NCBI RefSeq assembly: GCF_900108855.1
Contig: NZ_FNXY01000001.1
Coordinates: 1,054,001 to 1,118,000 of the forward strand
DNA: 64,000 bases
Reading direction: 5' to 3'
From: Dyadobacter koreensis
GTDB taxonomy: Bacteria > Bacteroidota > Bacteroidia > Cytophagales > Spirosomataceae
Made by a program: the position numbers and the translations under genes
The notes under the pieces: model-generated
The model's input: the letters and a program-made list of their open reading frames with translations, nothing else
What the model was told of the DNA's origin: nothing
Databases searched by the model: none
Shown here: piece after piece, positions 51,625 to 60,533 of the stretch
Position numbering within the stretch: the first letter of the stretch is position 1
How the letters are laid out: every line of letters starts with the position of its first letter

Positions 51625-52419
51625 TTATCTAGGGAGTTTTATGATGATTAATGTTCCTTTGCCAGGTGCAGAGTCTATGGCAAAACTAGCGTGAATAAGT
51701 TCAGCTCTCCGCTGCACATTTCGTAAACCTGCCCCAGAGTTAAGAATCGATTTACTCTTTTGCTCTGGTGTAAATCCCTGTCCATTATCTTTTAGTTGAA
51801 ATTCCAGTGAATTTTTATGATAATGCAATTGTAGAGTAATCTGAGATGCAACTGCATGTTTCAAGCAATTATTGAGAAGTTCTTGAAAAATCCGAAATAA
51901 AATAATATCTTTTTCGTATCCCAACGAATATTTCTCTCCTTCCGTGATAAATTCAGTAAAGTACTTATTCGTCTTCTTTATACGGTTAAGTTCCTGAATC
52001 ATACTATCTTCAAGACCAAAATCTTTTACGAAGTCGCCATCAAAGCTTTTAGTAAGAGAACGAATATCAGAAATAACACTTCCGATGATGTCATTCGTCT
52101 GCGTTATATATGGCTGCGCGTCTGTATCTTTTTGAATATCCTCTAAAATATTGAGATTTATCTTAGCAACTGATAGAAGCTGACCAATATTGTCATGCAA
52201 CTCCTGAGCTATTTGCTGCAAAGTACTATTTTGAACTTCTATTTGAGAGAGTAATATTTCCTGTGCATACTTTGCATGAAGCTGTGCTTTCTCCGTCTGG
52301 TGTTGTAAATGACGGCGTTGGAAAATAAAGAAGAATGTGAGTAAAAATACAAGTAAAAGCAGTATTAGGATCGTTCCTGCAACTACAATTACAACTGATT
52401 CCGATATTTTGTCTGGCAT
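51625..52419 (-). CDS. HisKA_3-type sensor histidine kinase
   Basis: A 264-residue kinase with one N-terminal membrane helix (IVVAGTILILLLLVFLLTFF), a coiled-coil-like linker, the HisKA_3 phosphoacceptor His75 (QIAQELHDNIGQLLSVAKIN), an N-box (LLNNCLKHAVAS) and the ATP-lid motifs LKDNGQGFTP and GAGLRNVQRRAELI. It lacks its own large sensor domain. It overlaps the upstream membrane-protein gene by 31 bp, which suggests that this neighbour is the sensor partner. It phosphorylates the NarL-type regulator encoded downstream. Confidence 0.94.
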   Translation of the reverse strand: MPDKISESVVIVVAGTILILLLLVFLLTFFFIFQRRHLQHQTEKAQLHAKYAQEILLSQIEVQNSTLQQIAQELHDNIGQLLSVAKINLNILEDIQKDTDAQPYITQTNDIIGSVISDIRSLTKSFDGDFVKDFGLEDSMIQELNRIKKTNKYFTEFITEGEKYSLGYEKDIILFRIFQELLNNCLKHAVASQITLQLHYHKNSLEFQLKDNGQGFTPEQKSKSILNSGAGLRNVQRRAELIHASFAIDSAPGKGTLIIIKLPR

Positions 52420-53033
52420 ATAAACCCATAGGTAACAAGTCCGTAGAAGATACAGTTTAATAAGTGGTTTATGACATACAGTTGCCTTGCCAGCTCGGGG
52501 CTGTAGCGGTAAATACTATTTGTGAAACCCATCTGAAAAAAAGATCCCGCGTAAAAAAATACGATTCCAGTACAGATCCAGAAGTTCGGATTTTTTTCCA
52601 ATCTGAACTCTTGAATATTTTGAAAAAGCTGAGAAAAATAAAGAAAGCTCCATACAGTTAACAGTAGTGCCGCGCTCAAAAAAACATACACATTAAACAA
52701 GCGGGTGTTGTCAACCATGTGAAAAATCGTCAGCAAATTAATAAAAATGATACAGTAAATACTTGCATTTATGATGCGTTTCCATTGAACCGATCTGACG
52801 ATATGTAAGAAGAATTTGGCTAAAAAAAAATATTCAAAGATTTGATAAATGTGAAAAATTATAGACGCGGTGCGATGCAAAACTTTTAAAAAGTACAAAC
52901 CAATACTTTCTACAATGACCGTTGTCAAAACCAGAAAAAAAATCGGTATTAAGCTTTCCGGTAAATCTCTTAAATAGAAAAGACCTACCAGAAAGCACAG
53001 AGTTAATATAATAAGATAAAAATATAGTGACAT
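52389..53033 (-). CDS. Integral membrane protein, likely sensor partner of the kinase
   Basis: A 214-residue protein with about seven hydrophobic segments (LYFYLIILTLCFLVGLFYLR, SLIPIFFLVLTTVIVESIGL, YVFLSAALLLTVWSFLYFS, WICTGIVFFYAGSFFQMGF). It is encoded 6 bp after the 227-codon gene and overlaps the kinase gene by 31 bp. Seven-segment proteins of this kind often feed signals to soluble or single-pass HisKA_3 kinases. The ligand is not known. Confidence 0.75.
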   Translation of the reverse strand: MSLYFYLIILTLCFLVGLFYLRDLPESLIPIFFLVLTTVIVESIGLYFLKVLHRTASIIFHIYQIFEYFFLAKFFLHIVRSVQWKRIINASIYCIIFINLLTIFHMVDNTRLFNVYVFLSAALLLTVWSFLYFSQLFQNIQEFRLEKNPNFWICTGIVFFYAGSFFQMGFTNSIYRYSPELARQLYVINHLLNCIFYGLVTYGFICQTKYRNQL

Positions 53034-53039
53034 TTAAAT

Positions 53040-53723
53040 CTATTCAATTGGACAACAAGCAGTTCCATGGTCATAAGCGCCTGGATCATCCTCACGAAAT
53101 TGTCTGTCGATATCCACCCGTGCATCTGTAAACGTAACACTAAGTGTTGCCTGCCCACGTATAGAATCATCAAGGATGAAATAAGCAAAAATATCTTGGT
53201 TTAAGATGTCTATTTTAGCAAAGACTTCTTTCATCTCCACAGAAATTAGGTGAGCCCGCCCCTCTCTGTCTTTTTTAAATTCGCCCCCTGGAAAGCCTCC
53301 AAGAATTTCTCTTCTTCTTTTATAGTTTTCGTGCAAAGGTTTAAAAGCCGCCTCGCTAATTTTATCACCGTTAACAAGATAAAACGTGTCAGCAATAAGT
53401 ACGTCTTGCCCTCCTTCTACTTTTCTCTTTATTGCGAAAGCAATGGTCAAATTCTTGAATAGATTATCAGCGGTGTCGCAATAGTATTGTGCTACCATGT
53501 AGTCTCCTATTTCAGCTCGCTTGATTAAATCACAAATAAATTCTGTGTTAATTGAAATTTCATTTAGGTCTGCGGAATAATCTACTCCGGTATCGACGGG
53601 TAATCGATGGTAGCGATCTACTAATTGTCTACGGAAGTTTTTTAAATCTGCAAGTGAAATCTGCCTCCAGTCGGTTAGAAAAACGATTTTTTCTAAGACG
53701 GATTCTGAAATTAAAAACGGCAT
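53040..53723 (-). CDS. Hypothetical protein at head of two-component operon
   Basis: A 227-residue soluble protein (MPFLISESVLEKIVFLTDWR, QISLADLKNFRRQLVDRYHR at the start; a C-terminal AYDHGTACCPIE). It has no signal peptide or membrane segment and no domain I recognise. It begins the four-gene operon 53723-50957 and may be a cytosolic partner or the regulated output of the sensory system. The Cys-Cys near the C-terminus could be a metal or thiol site. Confidence 0.7.
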   Translation of the reverse strand: MPFLISESVLEKIVFLTDWRQISLADLKNFRRQLVDRYHRLPVDTGVDYSADLNEISINTEFICDLIKRAEIGDYMVAQYYCDTADNLFKNLTIAFAIKRKVEGGQDVLIADTFYLVNGDKISEAAFKPLHENYKRRREILGGFPGGEFKKDREGRAHLISVEMKEVFAKIDILNQDIFAYFILDDSIRGQATLSVTFTDARVDIDRQFREDDPGAYDHGTACCPIE

Positions 53724-53997
53724 AATGATAGATGTTTAAGGTTATGAACAGACAAAATTATTTCTATCTGGGTAACTTATAAATGAGGATTTCCCCCTTT
53801 TTACTTAGGGAAAAATACCCTCTCCGGCATTTGCACGACATCCAATTCACATCGTTTAAATAAATGTTCAGTTACACATTTAAATGAATTGCACTCTGTT
53901 CGCTACACTTGAATGACTATTTCCACCAAGACGCTTTAATAGATTCAGTTTTCAATAAGTATGAAATGGAGAAATACAAGCTAACCATCTTATCGAT

Positions 53998-54342
53998 TTA
54001 GTCGTTTTTAAAGTTTACTGTATTCCAGTTAGGGAAAATCCAATCGAAGTCGATCAAATGTGCTAAATTATCAGTCTGTTTATTATCTGGGTTAGACCTT
54101 AAATATTTCCCATTTCCGCCATTAACTACTTTCACTGTTTCCCCAACATTCCATCTTGCTGAATTATAATTCCATACCCAAGTGGTTACCGAATTCCCAA
54201 GTTTTTCCAGTAGATCTTTGGCCTCGGCTTTTGTGACTTTTTTGGCACGTGTAGCTGAGCCACTACTAGATGTGTGAAATGCATAATGTGTGATTACATT
54301 TTCGGAATTTTTTCAAACTCCAGAAATTCGGTATACGGCCAT
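53998..54342 (-). pseudogene. DUF3892-like gene with in-frame TGA
   Basis: ATG at 54342 reads MAVYRISGV, then TGA (54313-54315), then the frame stays open to TAA at 53998: KNSENVITHYAFHTSSSGSA, TRAKKVTKAEAKDLLEKLGN, SVTTWVWNYNSARWNVGETV, KVVNGGNGKYLRSNPDNKQT and DNLAHLIDFDWI. The pattern (ITHY..., K.EA...., VVNG.NGKYLRSNPD....DNL..L) is that of small DUF3892-like proteins. The stop sits where a Trp (TGG to TGA) would fit. It is a one-base loss of function or an unusual recoding. Role of the family unknown. Confidence 0.6.
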
Positions 54343-54369
54343 ATCTATTTATTTTAGTTGTTTAACGAA

Positions 54370-54591
54370 TTATTCAATGGTCGTATTCCTCCTATAAATG
54401 TCAACAAAGTTAATTACCCAAAAGACGGCATTAAATATAAAAATAATCATTTTCAACCAACAACCACTTAATAATTCGTTAAACAACCAAATTCCCAAAA
54501 GATAAATCTCCAAATCAAACTTGTATGGTTTGGTATTGTTAGAATGCCATCGAAACAATATGTACAATCTTCGAAACGGTTTTATTTTCAA
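54370..54591 (-). CDS. Possible small membrane protein
   Basis: A 73-codon frame from a TTG start: a basic beginning (KIKPFRRLYILFRWHSNNTK) and two hydrophobic segments (YLLGIWLFNELLSGCWL and MIIFIFNAVFWVINFV). It ends 27 bp before the DUF3892-like gene. Moderately coding-like; no homologue recognised. Confidence 0.35.
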   Translation of the reverse strand: MKIKPFRRLYILFRWHSNNTKPYKFDLEIYLLGIWLFNELLSGCWLKMIIFIFNAVFWVINFVDIYRRNTTIE

Positions 54592-55240
54592 CAGCTTTAA
54601 AGATATTGCTTATCTTCTCGAATAGCTGTATAGAGATAAGATCAAAGTACGATTAAGATTTTATCTTGATAGCGATTTGTAACTATCACGTACATTAGGT
54701 AAGCAGAGCCGAATCCGTCTTAACAATTCGTCGTAGTGCCTGTTCTTAACCTGCAATAAATGTGATGTATGAACTGTCATTAGATCGCAACCATAAGGCA
54801 ATAAGTGTCGCCGAATTGTCCACACCAACAGCCATCGTTGAATCTTTTCAAGGCCGAAAATTTTGTGTTAACCAGTTAAATAAAATTATATTATCTGAAT
54901 TTTAATATTCCTTTTGATGAAGCATTTGTTCACTTTTTATCAAATTAAATTCGTGATTTTTAAAAGAACTCTGCTTTAAATCCATTAAAGCGCTTGGTAC
55001 AAATTACTTACTATCAATAACTTATCACAGGTTTCTGAAAAGAGGGTCGAAATTCCTTTTTAATATTAAATACATAGTTATTTAGCAGCTACACGGGCTT
55101 GAAATATACTCCTTATCTCCAAGTAGCAAGTTATTTGCGTATGTTTTAGAATGTGTTAAACGTCTGCTGTGATCGGTCATATATAATTCTGATAGCAATA
55201 AACCCGATGATTATCCCTTCATTGTATTTCATGATAAGGT
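54592..55240. other. AT-rich spacer at element boundary, possible coding remnant
   Basis: About 650 bp. On the minus strand a 39-codon frame from the ATG at 54780 to TAA at 54661 (MTVHTSHLLQVKNRHYDELL, RRIRLCLPNVRDSYKSL) looks like the end of a decayed gene. The rest is AT-rich with no gene. It separates the more AT-rich chromosome from the G+C-richer mob region and probably contains the junction. Confidence 0.4.
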
Positions 55241-57238
55241 TTAGTATTTGGATTTATTTTTCTGGATGATCAAATGCGTGAAGGCCGGATCTTCCAGGAT
55301 ACGTTCAAACTCGCTGTCTGCGATGCTTTGCACGTCCTGACGAATCTCATCAAAATTCCTGTTAACCATATTTTCATCCAGAGTTCTAACTTCAGGGATC
55401 GGGACATAGGCCTGCTGTTCCGCTGCAAGCTGCTTATGATCGTTGATTATTTCAGCATGAAATGTTTTCAGTTCGATTTTCTCATCAGGGTTATCAGCCA
55501 CCATGCCTACAAATTCACCAGCACTCAGCGATGCGATCTTAGAGGCCGGCACTGCCATATCAAGCTGCTTTGAGCGGCTGATCGAGGTGTCCGTCCGGTT
55601 GATCGAGTAGCTTGTGCGGTCCTGCATAATTTTCCCAAAGCGCTCCGAAAGCTGTTTCGCGGTATCGCCTGTCACCTGACCGCAGATAATATTGCCGGTA
55701 ATACTTGCAATCACATCAGCCTGCTCTTTTCCGTAGTCTTTTCTTAATTGGGAAAAATCCTGCAGCCCAAGGGTAATTGCAACTTTATTGGAGCGCGCCG
55801 TGGCGATCAGATTATCAATGCCGCTCAGGTAGATCGTAGGAAATTCATCAAAGATCAGTGAGCTTTTAAGTTTGCCTTTTTTATTGACGATCTTGACCAG
55901 ACGGTTTACATAAAGCGATAAAACCGACCCGTAAATCTGGATTTTCTGCGGGTTGTTTCCTACGCAGAGAATCTTGGGCTCAGCCGGATTATTAATATCG
56001 AGCGTAAAATCATTCCCTGAGAGCACATAATAAAGCTGAGGTGAAGCAAGCCTTGCCAGCGCAATTTTTGCAGAGGCGATCTGCCCTTCCAGCTGTTCCA
56101 TTGCATCATTCAGATAAGCCGTTATAAAGGGGTTGATCAGCACCTCGATTTCTTTTTCAGTGCGAAGCAGCGTAAAAAGCTTATCATAATCCAGCTGCAT
56201 AATTTCGATTACATGCGGCAATGTGCAGAAAATTCCATTCTGATATTTCCGGAGGTACCAGATCACCGCAGTCAGAAAATTGATAGGCGATTCAACAAAA
56301 AAATCACCCTGCTTTTTTATCCATTCTCTGTTTAGTCCCAATAGGATCGTGCGTGCTGATTCGGCTGCATCGGTAATGTCCTGCATCGCGGCAGCTTCCA
56401 GTGGATTACACCTGTGGGAGCGGCTCAGATCATCGAAGTTGATGGTATAAAACTTAGGTGCTACGGGGTAATTAGCCCTTGATTTCAGCCACCAGTTATA
56501 GGCGATCAGTGAAAGATCATCATATTTAAAATCATAAATGAAGGCTGAAAACCCTTTGCTGATATGCTGTGAAATAATGTGACGAATGACAAAATAAGAC
56601 TTTCCTGAGCCGGGCGACCCCAAAACAAGAAGGCCCCTGAACGGATTAATAATATTGATCCAGCTAGCCCGGTGCTTGTTTTTCAGCTGGTAGCGCGCAG
56701 ACAGATTTACCGAGTACTCGTTGGTTAGAAGCCTTTGCTCTTGCGGGAAAGTCTCGTTTTCTTCGTTGAAAATATCCTGGCTGTTTATCCGCAGCGTGAT
56801 CACGCGTGAGATCAGCGTTCCGCCTGCGATCAACAAAGTAAAACCCAGCGAAGTAATGATGATATAACACGCGGCAAGTGCTTCCGCGCTGAATGTCCAG
56901 TCGAAAATAAGGTAGCCGGCAAAGTAAAGGAAGAGGCCTGTGCCGGTATAATACAGTCCGGTTTTCATCCTTAGCCCTTCCTTTTTTTTCCCTTTTACAC
57001 CCAGCAGTGAAATGCCAAGAAAACAGAGTGCAATCAGTTTTGCTTTATGAAACGGAATGAAAAGCCCGGTCCGCACCAGGTTATCAAGCAGCTTATTACC
57101 CAAAGGGCTTACCAGCTTCCAGGACTCAAATGCGCTGTAACACCCGTAATAAAAATGAAGGGCAAGCACAGTGATCGCGATCAGCCGGCTCATATCCAGT
57201 ATCTTTGAAAGCGCCTGCTGGTTTTCTGAGGTTTGCAT
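55241..57238 (-). CDS. mobC: VirD4/TraG-type coupling protein (MobC of CTnDOT type)
   Basis: A 665-residue inner-membrane ATPase with four hydrophobic segments in the first ~160 residues, Walker A LGSPGSGKSYF near residue 209, Walker B SSLIFDEFPTIYL near 464 and the TraG/TraD box (ITLGLQDFSQLRKDYGKEQA, then SITGNIICGQVTGDTAKQLS). It couples the relaxase-DNA complex to a type IV secretion channel. The relaxase and accessory genes lie just upstream. No channel (Tra) genes are in view, so the element is mobilizable by a helper or continues outside the window. Confidence 0.93.
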   Translation of the reverse strand: MQTSENQQALSKILDMSRLIAITVLALHFYYGCYSAFESWKLVSPLGNKLLDNLVRTGLFIPFHKAKLIALCFLGISLLGVKGKKKEGLRMKTGLYYTGTGLFLYFAGYLIFDWTFSAEALAACYIIITSLGFTLLIAGGTLISRVITLRINSQDIFNEENETFPQEQRLLTNEYSVNLSARYQLKNKHRASWINIINPFRGLLVLGSPGSGKSYFVIRHIISQHISKGFSAFIYDFKYDDLSLIAYNWWLKSRANYPVAPKFYTINFDDLSRSHRCNPLEAAAMQDITDAAESARTILLGLNREWIKKQGDFFVESPINFLTAVIWYLRKYQNGIFCTLPHVIEIMQLDYDKLFTLLRTEKEIEVLINPFITAYLNDAMEQLEGQIASAKIALARLASPQLYYVLSGNDFTLDINNPAEPKILCVGNNPQKIQIYGSVLSLYVNRLVKIVNKKGKLKSSLIFDEFPTIYLSGIDNLIATARSNKVAITLGLQDFSQLRKDYGKEQADVIASITGNIICGQVTGDTAKQLSERFGKIMQDRTSYSINRTDTSISRSKQLDMAVPASKIASLSAGEFVGMVADNPDEKIELKTFHAEIINDHKQLAAEQQAYVPIPEVRTLDENMVNRNFDEIRQDVQSIADSEFERILEDPAFTHLIIQKNKSKY

Positions 57239-57262
57239 AAAAATAGGTTTAAAATGTGATCA

Positions 57263-58552
57263 CTACCTGGCAGCTTTTCGCTTCTTTTTTCTTTTACGCC
57301 GAAGCTGCCAGGGAACATAACCAGGATCTGAAACCGGTAGCATCAGCGCTTCCCACAGGTTTTTATCAGCGGTGCTACCCGTTGGACTGTCTGTTAAACC
57401 TTGATCTACTGGCTTTGAAAAGCCCGCTGTGACTACTGGCTCATGCGGGTATTTCTGCTTTGATTTTGGCGCGGATTCCGGCACCTTTTTTTCCCGTTCA
57501 GGTTTTAGCTGACACCTTTCCTGGACCGCTTTTGCGCTGTAATTTTTGCCCAGATAGCTGCCGTTGTAGACGCACTTTGTCTGCATGTCGATGTAGGTAA
57601 GCCCGTACACAAGGCCCTTCCCGCTTTTTCTTTCCACCAGCCGCACACCTTTTTTTGCAAGGGCCCTGCCAAGGCTTTCCAGCGAATGTGTCTGATTTAA
57701 AAGTGCCAGATCTACCGCGTTTTTCACGCGCGATTTTTGCCTGCAACGTTCGGGCTCAGCGGCTGCAAATCTTTTTTCCAACGCCTTTAAAGTAGGTTTG
57801 AAATAGAATGCACTGGCCTTTACAGGCACCCCGGTTTTCGCTCCGTCCTTGTCAAGAACCCTGTAAACAAGGCCTCGATGTTTATAAATTCTCGAATCCT
57901 GGCTGCCTGCTTCCGCGGTTACATTGTATTGTCCTAATACCGCGTTCAGCTCAGCGAGCGAGCTGTAATGATAGCTTGGAATTACGGATTGAAGCACTAT
58001 TCCTATTGCTTTTTTGGTCTCTGCTTCCCCGTAACGTACTGCTTTCAAATCCACTGGTTTCAGCTCAGTTTTGACAGGGTTCTGCCGCTGGGCAGGCATT
58101 AGACCATACTCTTTTTCCAGCGCCTTCCGGGCTTTTTCAGACTGATTTCTTCCGATATTATGAAGATTAATCGCTGAACCGTCCGCTCTTATTGTGGTGG
58201 TCACCAGGTGCACATGCGGATGGCCGCTGTCATGGTGCTCATACAAAAGATAAGGCTGGTTTTGAAAGCCGATTTTAGCCAGGTAACTGCCGGCAATTGC
58301 TTTAAGTTTGTCAGAAGACAGCTTCTCATCGGGCGAAAAATTAAGTGAGACATGAAGCGTATTGACCTTAACGCGCCCATTCAAAGCATTGCGAGAGGCG
58401 AGCCTGGAAAGCTTGCTTTGAAAGCTGAGCTGCTTAGCGCTCTGAAGAAAATAGCCTGCATCCAGAAGGGTTGCCACCCCTTCTGTGACCTTCCGCTCGT
58501 TGTATTTTAGCGCAGAGCGGAGTGAGCTTCCGGCATGGATGACCGCTACCAT
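57263..58552 (-). CDS. mobB: MobB-type relaxase
   Basis: A 429-residue relaxase of the MOBP-like Bacteroidota type. The metal-binding triple His is H111-x-H113-x-H115 in HDSGHPHVHLVTTTIRADGS, and the N-terminal third holds candidate catalytic Tyr residues (LKYNERKVTEG, then AGYFLQSAKQ). The C-terminal half is basic (QLRRKRKKKRKAAR at the end), fit for DNA binding. It nicks oriT and covalently carries the strand. It begins 25 bp before the coupling protein gene and overlaps the MobA-like gene by 7 bp. Confidence 0.93.
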   Translation of the reverse strand: MVAVIHAGSSLRSALKYNERKVTEGVATLLDAGYFLQSAKQLSFQSKLSRLASRNALNGRVKVNTLHVSLNFSPDEKLSSDKLKAIAGSYLAKIGFQNQPYLLYEHHDSGHPHVHLVTTTIRADGSAINLHNIGRNQSEKARKALEKEYGLMPAQRQNPVKTELKPVDLKAVRYGEAETKKAIGIVLQSVIPSYHYSSLAELNAVLGQYNVTAEAGSQDSRIYKHRGLVYRVLDKDGAKTGVPVKASAFYFKPTLKALEKRFAAAEPERCRQKSRVKNAVDLALLNQTHSLESLGRALAKKGVRLVERKSGKGLVYGLTYIDMQTKCVYNGSYLGKNYSAKAVQERCQLKPEREKKVPESAPKSKQKYPHEPVVTAGFSKPVDQGLTDSPTGSTADKNLWEALMLPVSDPGYVPWQLRRKRKKKRKAAR

Positions 58553-58923
58553 TTTTCTGCCACCTCAGCGATCAGGCCGGCCGCTTTCTCCACGCTTCGA
58601 AGCAATGTTCTGCGGTCGAGCTCATAACCAATCAGCCAGTGTTCAAACTCCTTGATTTTACTGAGCATATGCAGCTTTTTGACGGCCTGATTAAAGTTGT
58701 TGCCTGCCGCGGAAAGCTCCGCTTTCAACTGGGCAAGCTCCTCAGTGATCTGGTCAAGTGAAGCGTTCCGGTAGTTTCCTACCAGCAGCTGGCCGAGCAG
58801 TTTTCGCCTGGTAAAATCGCTCAGTTTGCGGCAGGTTGTCGCATGAAACTGCTGCTGAATTTTATCAAATTCCTGCTGATTCAGCCTCACGTGCAGCCAC
58901 TTGTTTCTTCTCTTTTCTTTCAT
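58546..58923 (-). CDS. mobA: Relaxosome accessory protein (MobA/MobC-like)
   Basis: A 125-residue basic protein with an N-terminal ribbon-helix-helix-like segment (KEKRRNKWLHVRLNQQEFDK) and a helical body (FTRRKLLGQLLVGNYRNASL, LSAAGNNFNQAVKKL). The GNNFNQ motif is the signature of plasmid mobilization relaxosome proteins that bind oriT and position the relaxase. It is the first gene of the mob operon, with a nested palindrome (candidate oriT) about 90-160 bp upstream. Confidence 0.9.
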   Translation of the reverse strand: MKEKRRNKWLHVRLNQQEFDKIQQQFHATTCRKLSDFTRRKLLGQLLVGNYRNASLDQITEELAQLKAELSAAGNNFNQAVKKLHMLSKIKEFEHWLIGYELDRRTLLRSVEKAAGLIAEVAEKW

Positions 58924-59014
58924 CTCCTCTGTCTATTTCACATGTCTAACAAAACATCATTTTCTATGCTGCCGCCTGCGAGTTCCGAGTAAAGGGCGGC
59001 CATGGCCCCGGCCA

Positions 59015-59083
59015 GGCAAGATCCCGGGGGATTACCATTTTACGGGGACCGTAAAAAAAGGTGATACAACGGTACATCTTGCC
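59015..59083. other. Candidate oriT: nested inverted repeats
   Basis: Inner repeat TTTTACGG (59038-59045), loop GGA, CCGTAAAA (59049-59056); outer repeat GGCAAGAT (59015-59022) and ATCTTGCC (59076-59083). It lies directly upstream of the mob operon, where Bacteroidota oriT sites are found. The nick site cannot be placed from sequence alone. Confidence 0.55.
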
Positions 59084-59531
59084 GACCACGGTAAAGCAGG
59101 TGGTCTTAAGCTTTTTTGAAAGTTCAGAATTATTAAAAAAAATTGACCTGCTAACGCTCAAAAAAACACCTTCCTTATATCAAGCCTACTGTTAAAAGCT
59201 TCGGCTTGTGATACAAAGCTATAAGCAGAAGTTTAAAATACGTTGACCCTTTTAAATTCTAAATAGGTAAAGCCTCCCCGGCCCCATTCAAATTGATGGA
59301 TTCCCCGCTTGACATGAGTAGATTCGTCCATTTTGAAAGCACAATAAAATCGTTATTTTAATACCCTCCATTAAATCCATTTCTGCGGGCATCACCGGCA
59401 AGTCTGATAAAATAATAAATGCTGCTTATTATAGTCGGCAATTCCTACCCTTTCATTTTTTAAATGGGTGATATTGAAAGCGGGATTTTAGTTTTGGAAA
59501 GTTTATTTTTCAATTATCCAAACGATTTTTT
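59084..59531. other. Spacer between oriT candidate and 92-codon gene
   Basis: No gene supported. Contains a plausible -7 box TAGTTTTG about 40 bp upstream of the 59532 start. Confidence 0.35.
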
Positions 59532-59810
59532 ATGGCAACAACAACTGATATTTCGCTGATATATGAAACCCTTCTTTGTTCACCGGGCATGAGCGAGCAA
59601 ATAAAGGTAGATCTTCGCGTCTCACGAAAATCACTGCTTTTTCTGGCAGCCTGTGTTGAAAATGAGTTAAGTGGCAAAAACGATCCGGGCTTAGGCCTGG
59701 TAGGTTATTTTGGCGAGCAGACAGTGAAAGAACTTGAAAAACTTGTTTCCGACTCGCTGTCCAAGGCTGATCTTTCGGCGCTCAACGAAAAGCTTAAAGG
59801 GTTAAGCTAG
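59532..59810 (+). CDS. Hypothetical protein of mobilizable elements
   Basis: A 92-residue acidic helical protein (MATTTDISLIYETLLCSPGM, SEQIKVDLRVSRKSLLFLAA, CVENELSGKNDPGLGLVGYF). The composition fits a soluble small protein, and its position between mob genes and a RadC-like gene is typical of plasmid/ICE backbone. No domain recognised. It converges on the RadC-like gene with a strong terminator between them. Confidence 0.7.
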   Translation: MATTTDISLIYETLLCSPGMSEQIKVDLRVSRKSLLFLAACVENELSGKNDPGLGLVGYFGEQTVKELEKLVSDSLSKADLSALNEKLKGLS

Positions 59811-60016
59811 GGCCACATCAGCGAGATAAGACCATCTTTTTGCAATCCTGGACTTGGCACCGCTTTACGCAAAGCTTTGTGGCTTAACATTCCGCTATCA
59901 AGGATGGTGCTTAAGCGAATGGCCGGTCGGCTTTTTAGCTTTGGATTAGAAGCTGCGTTGATACTTGTTTTGCAGGGTACAGGCAATTTATCAGTTCGGC
60001 GAAAAGCGGCATAAAA

Positions 60017-60044
60017 AAGGCACCGGTGCGTTCACCGGTGCCTT
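60017..60044 (-). terminator. Strong terminator after RadC-like gene
   Basis: AAGGCACCGGTG (60017-60028), loop CGTT, CACCGGTGCCTT (60033-60044): perfect 12-bp stem. On the minus strand a T-run (CTTTTTTAT) follows the stem, 19 bp after the RadC stop. The stem may also stop the convergent 92-codon gene. Confidence 0.88.
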
Positions 60045-60062
60045 GCCAGCAAGGCCCGAACT

Positions 60063-60533
60063 TTAAATCAGTCCTTCCATGGCAAAGGAAAGGTAGCCTT
60101 CACTGCTCACAATCAGATGGTCCAGCACGGGTACATCTAAAATATCACCGGCATTTTTGATCTGGTCGGTCAGATTTTTATCTGCCTGACTGGCCACCAG
60201 CTGTCCTGAAGGATGGTTGTGGGCCAGTATAAGGGCTGAGGCATTCGCTTTCAAGGCTGCGGCAAAGATCATTCTTACATCGACGACTACACTTGTCAAT
60301 CCTCCTTTGGCAACTTCATAAATGCCCAGCACCCGGTTCGCCCGGCTAATGAGCATTATTTTGAATACTTCACGAAACTCAATTTCATCCGGGTTCCAGC
60401 TTTCGATCAAAACACGGTAAGCTTGGTGCGCCCCTTTTATTTTCGGCCGTTCACTGGCTTTCACTTTATTTTTGTAGATCAGCTCTATTTCAGAAGCAAT
60501 CAGGTAATCCGGTTTTTTGACAAGGCTTTCCAT
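60063..60533 (-). CDS. RadC-like JAB-domain protein
   Basis: A 156-residue protein that is a RadC/JAMM domain: KIMLISRANRVLGIYEVAKG, GLTSVVVDVRMIFAAALKAN, ALILAHNHPSGQLVASQADK with metal ligands His105, His107 and Asp118. Compared with chromosomal RadC it lacks the N-terminal HhH domain, as do the many short RadC proteins on Bacteroidota plasmids and ICEs. It may be a Zn-dependent protease or nuclease; its role on mobile elements is not settled. Confidence 0.92.
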   Translation of the reverse strand: MESLVKKPDYLIASEIELIYKNKVKASERPKIKGAHQAYRVLIESWNPDEIEFREVFKIMLISRANRVLGIYEVAKGGLTSVVVDVRMIFAAALKANASALILAHNHPSGQLVASQADKNLTDQIKNAGDILDVPVLDHLIVSSEGYLSFAMEGLI

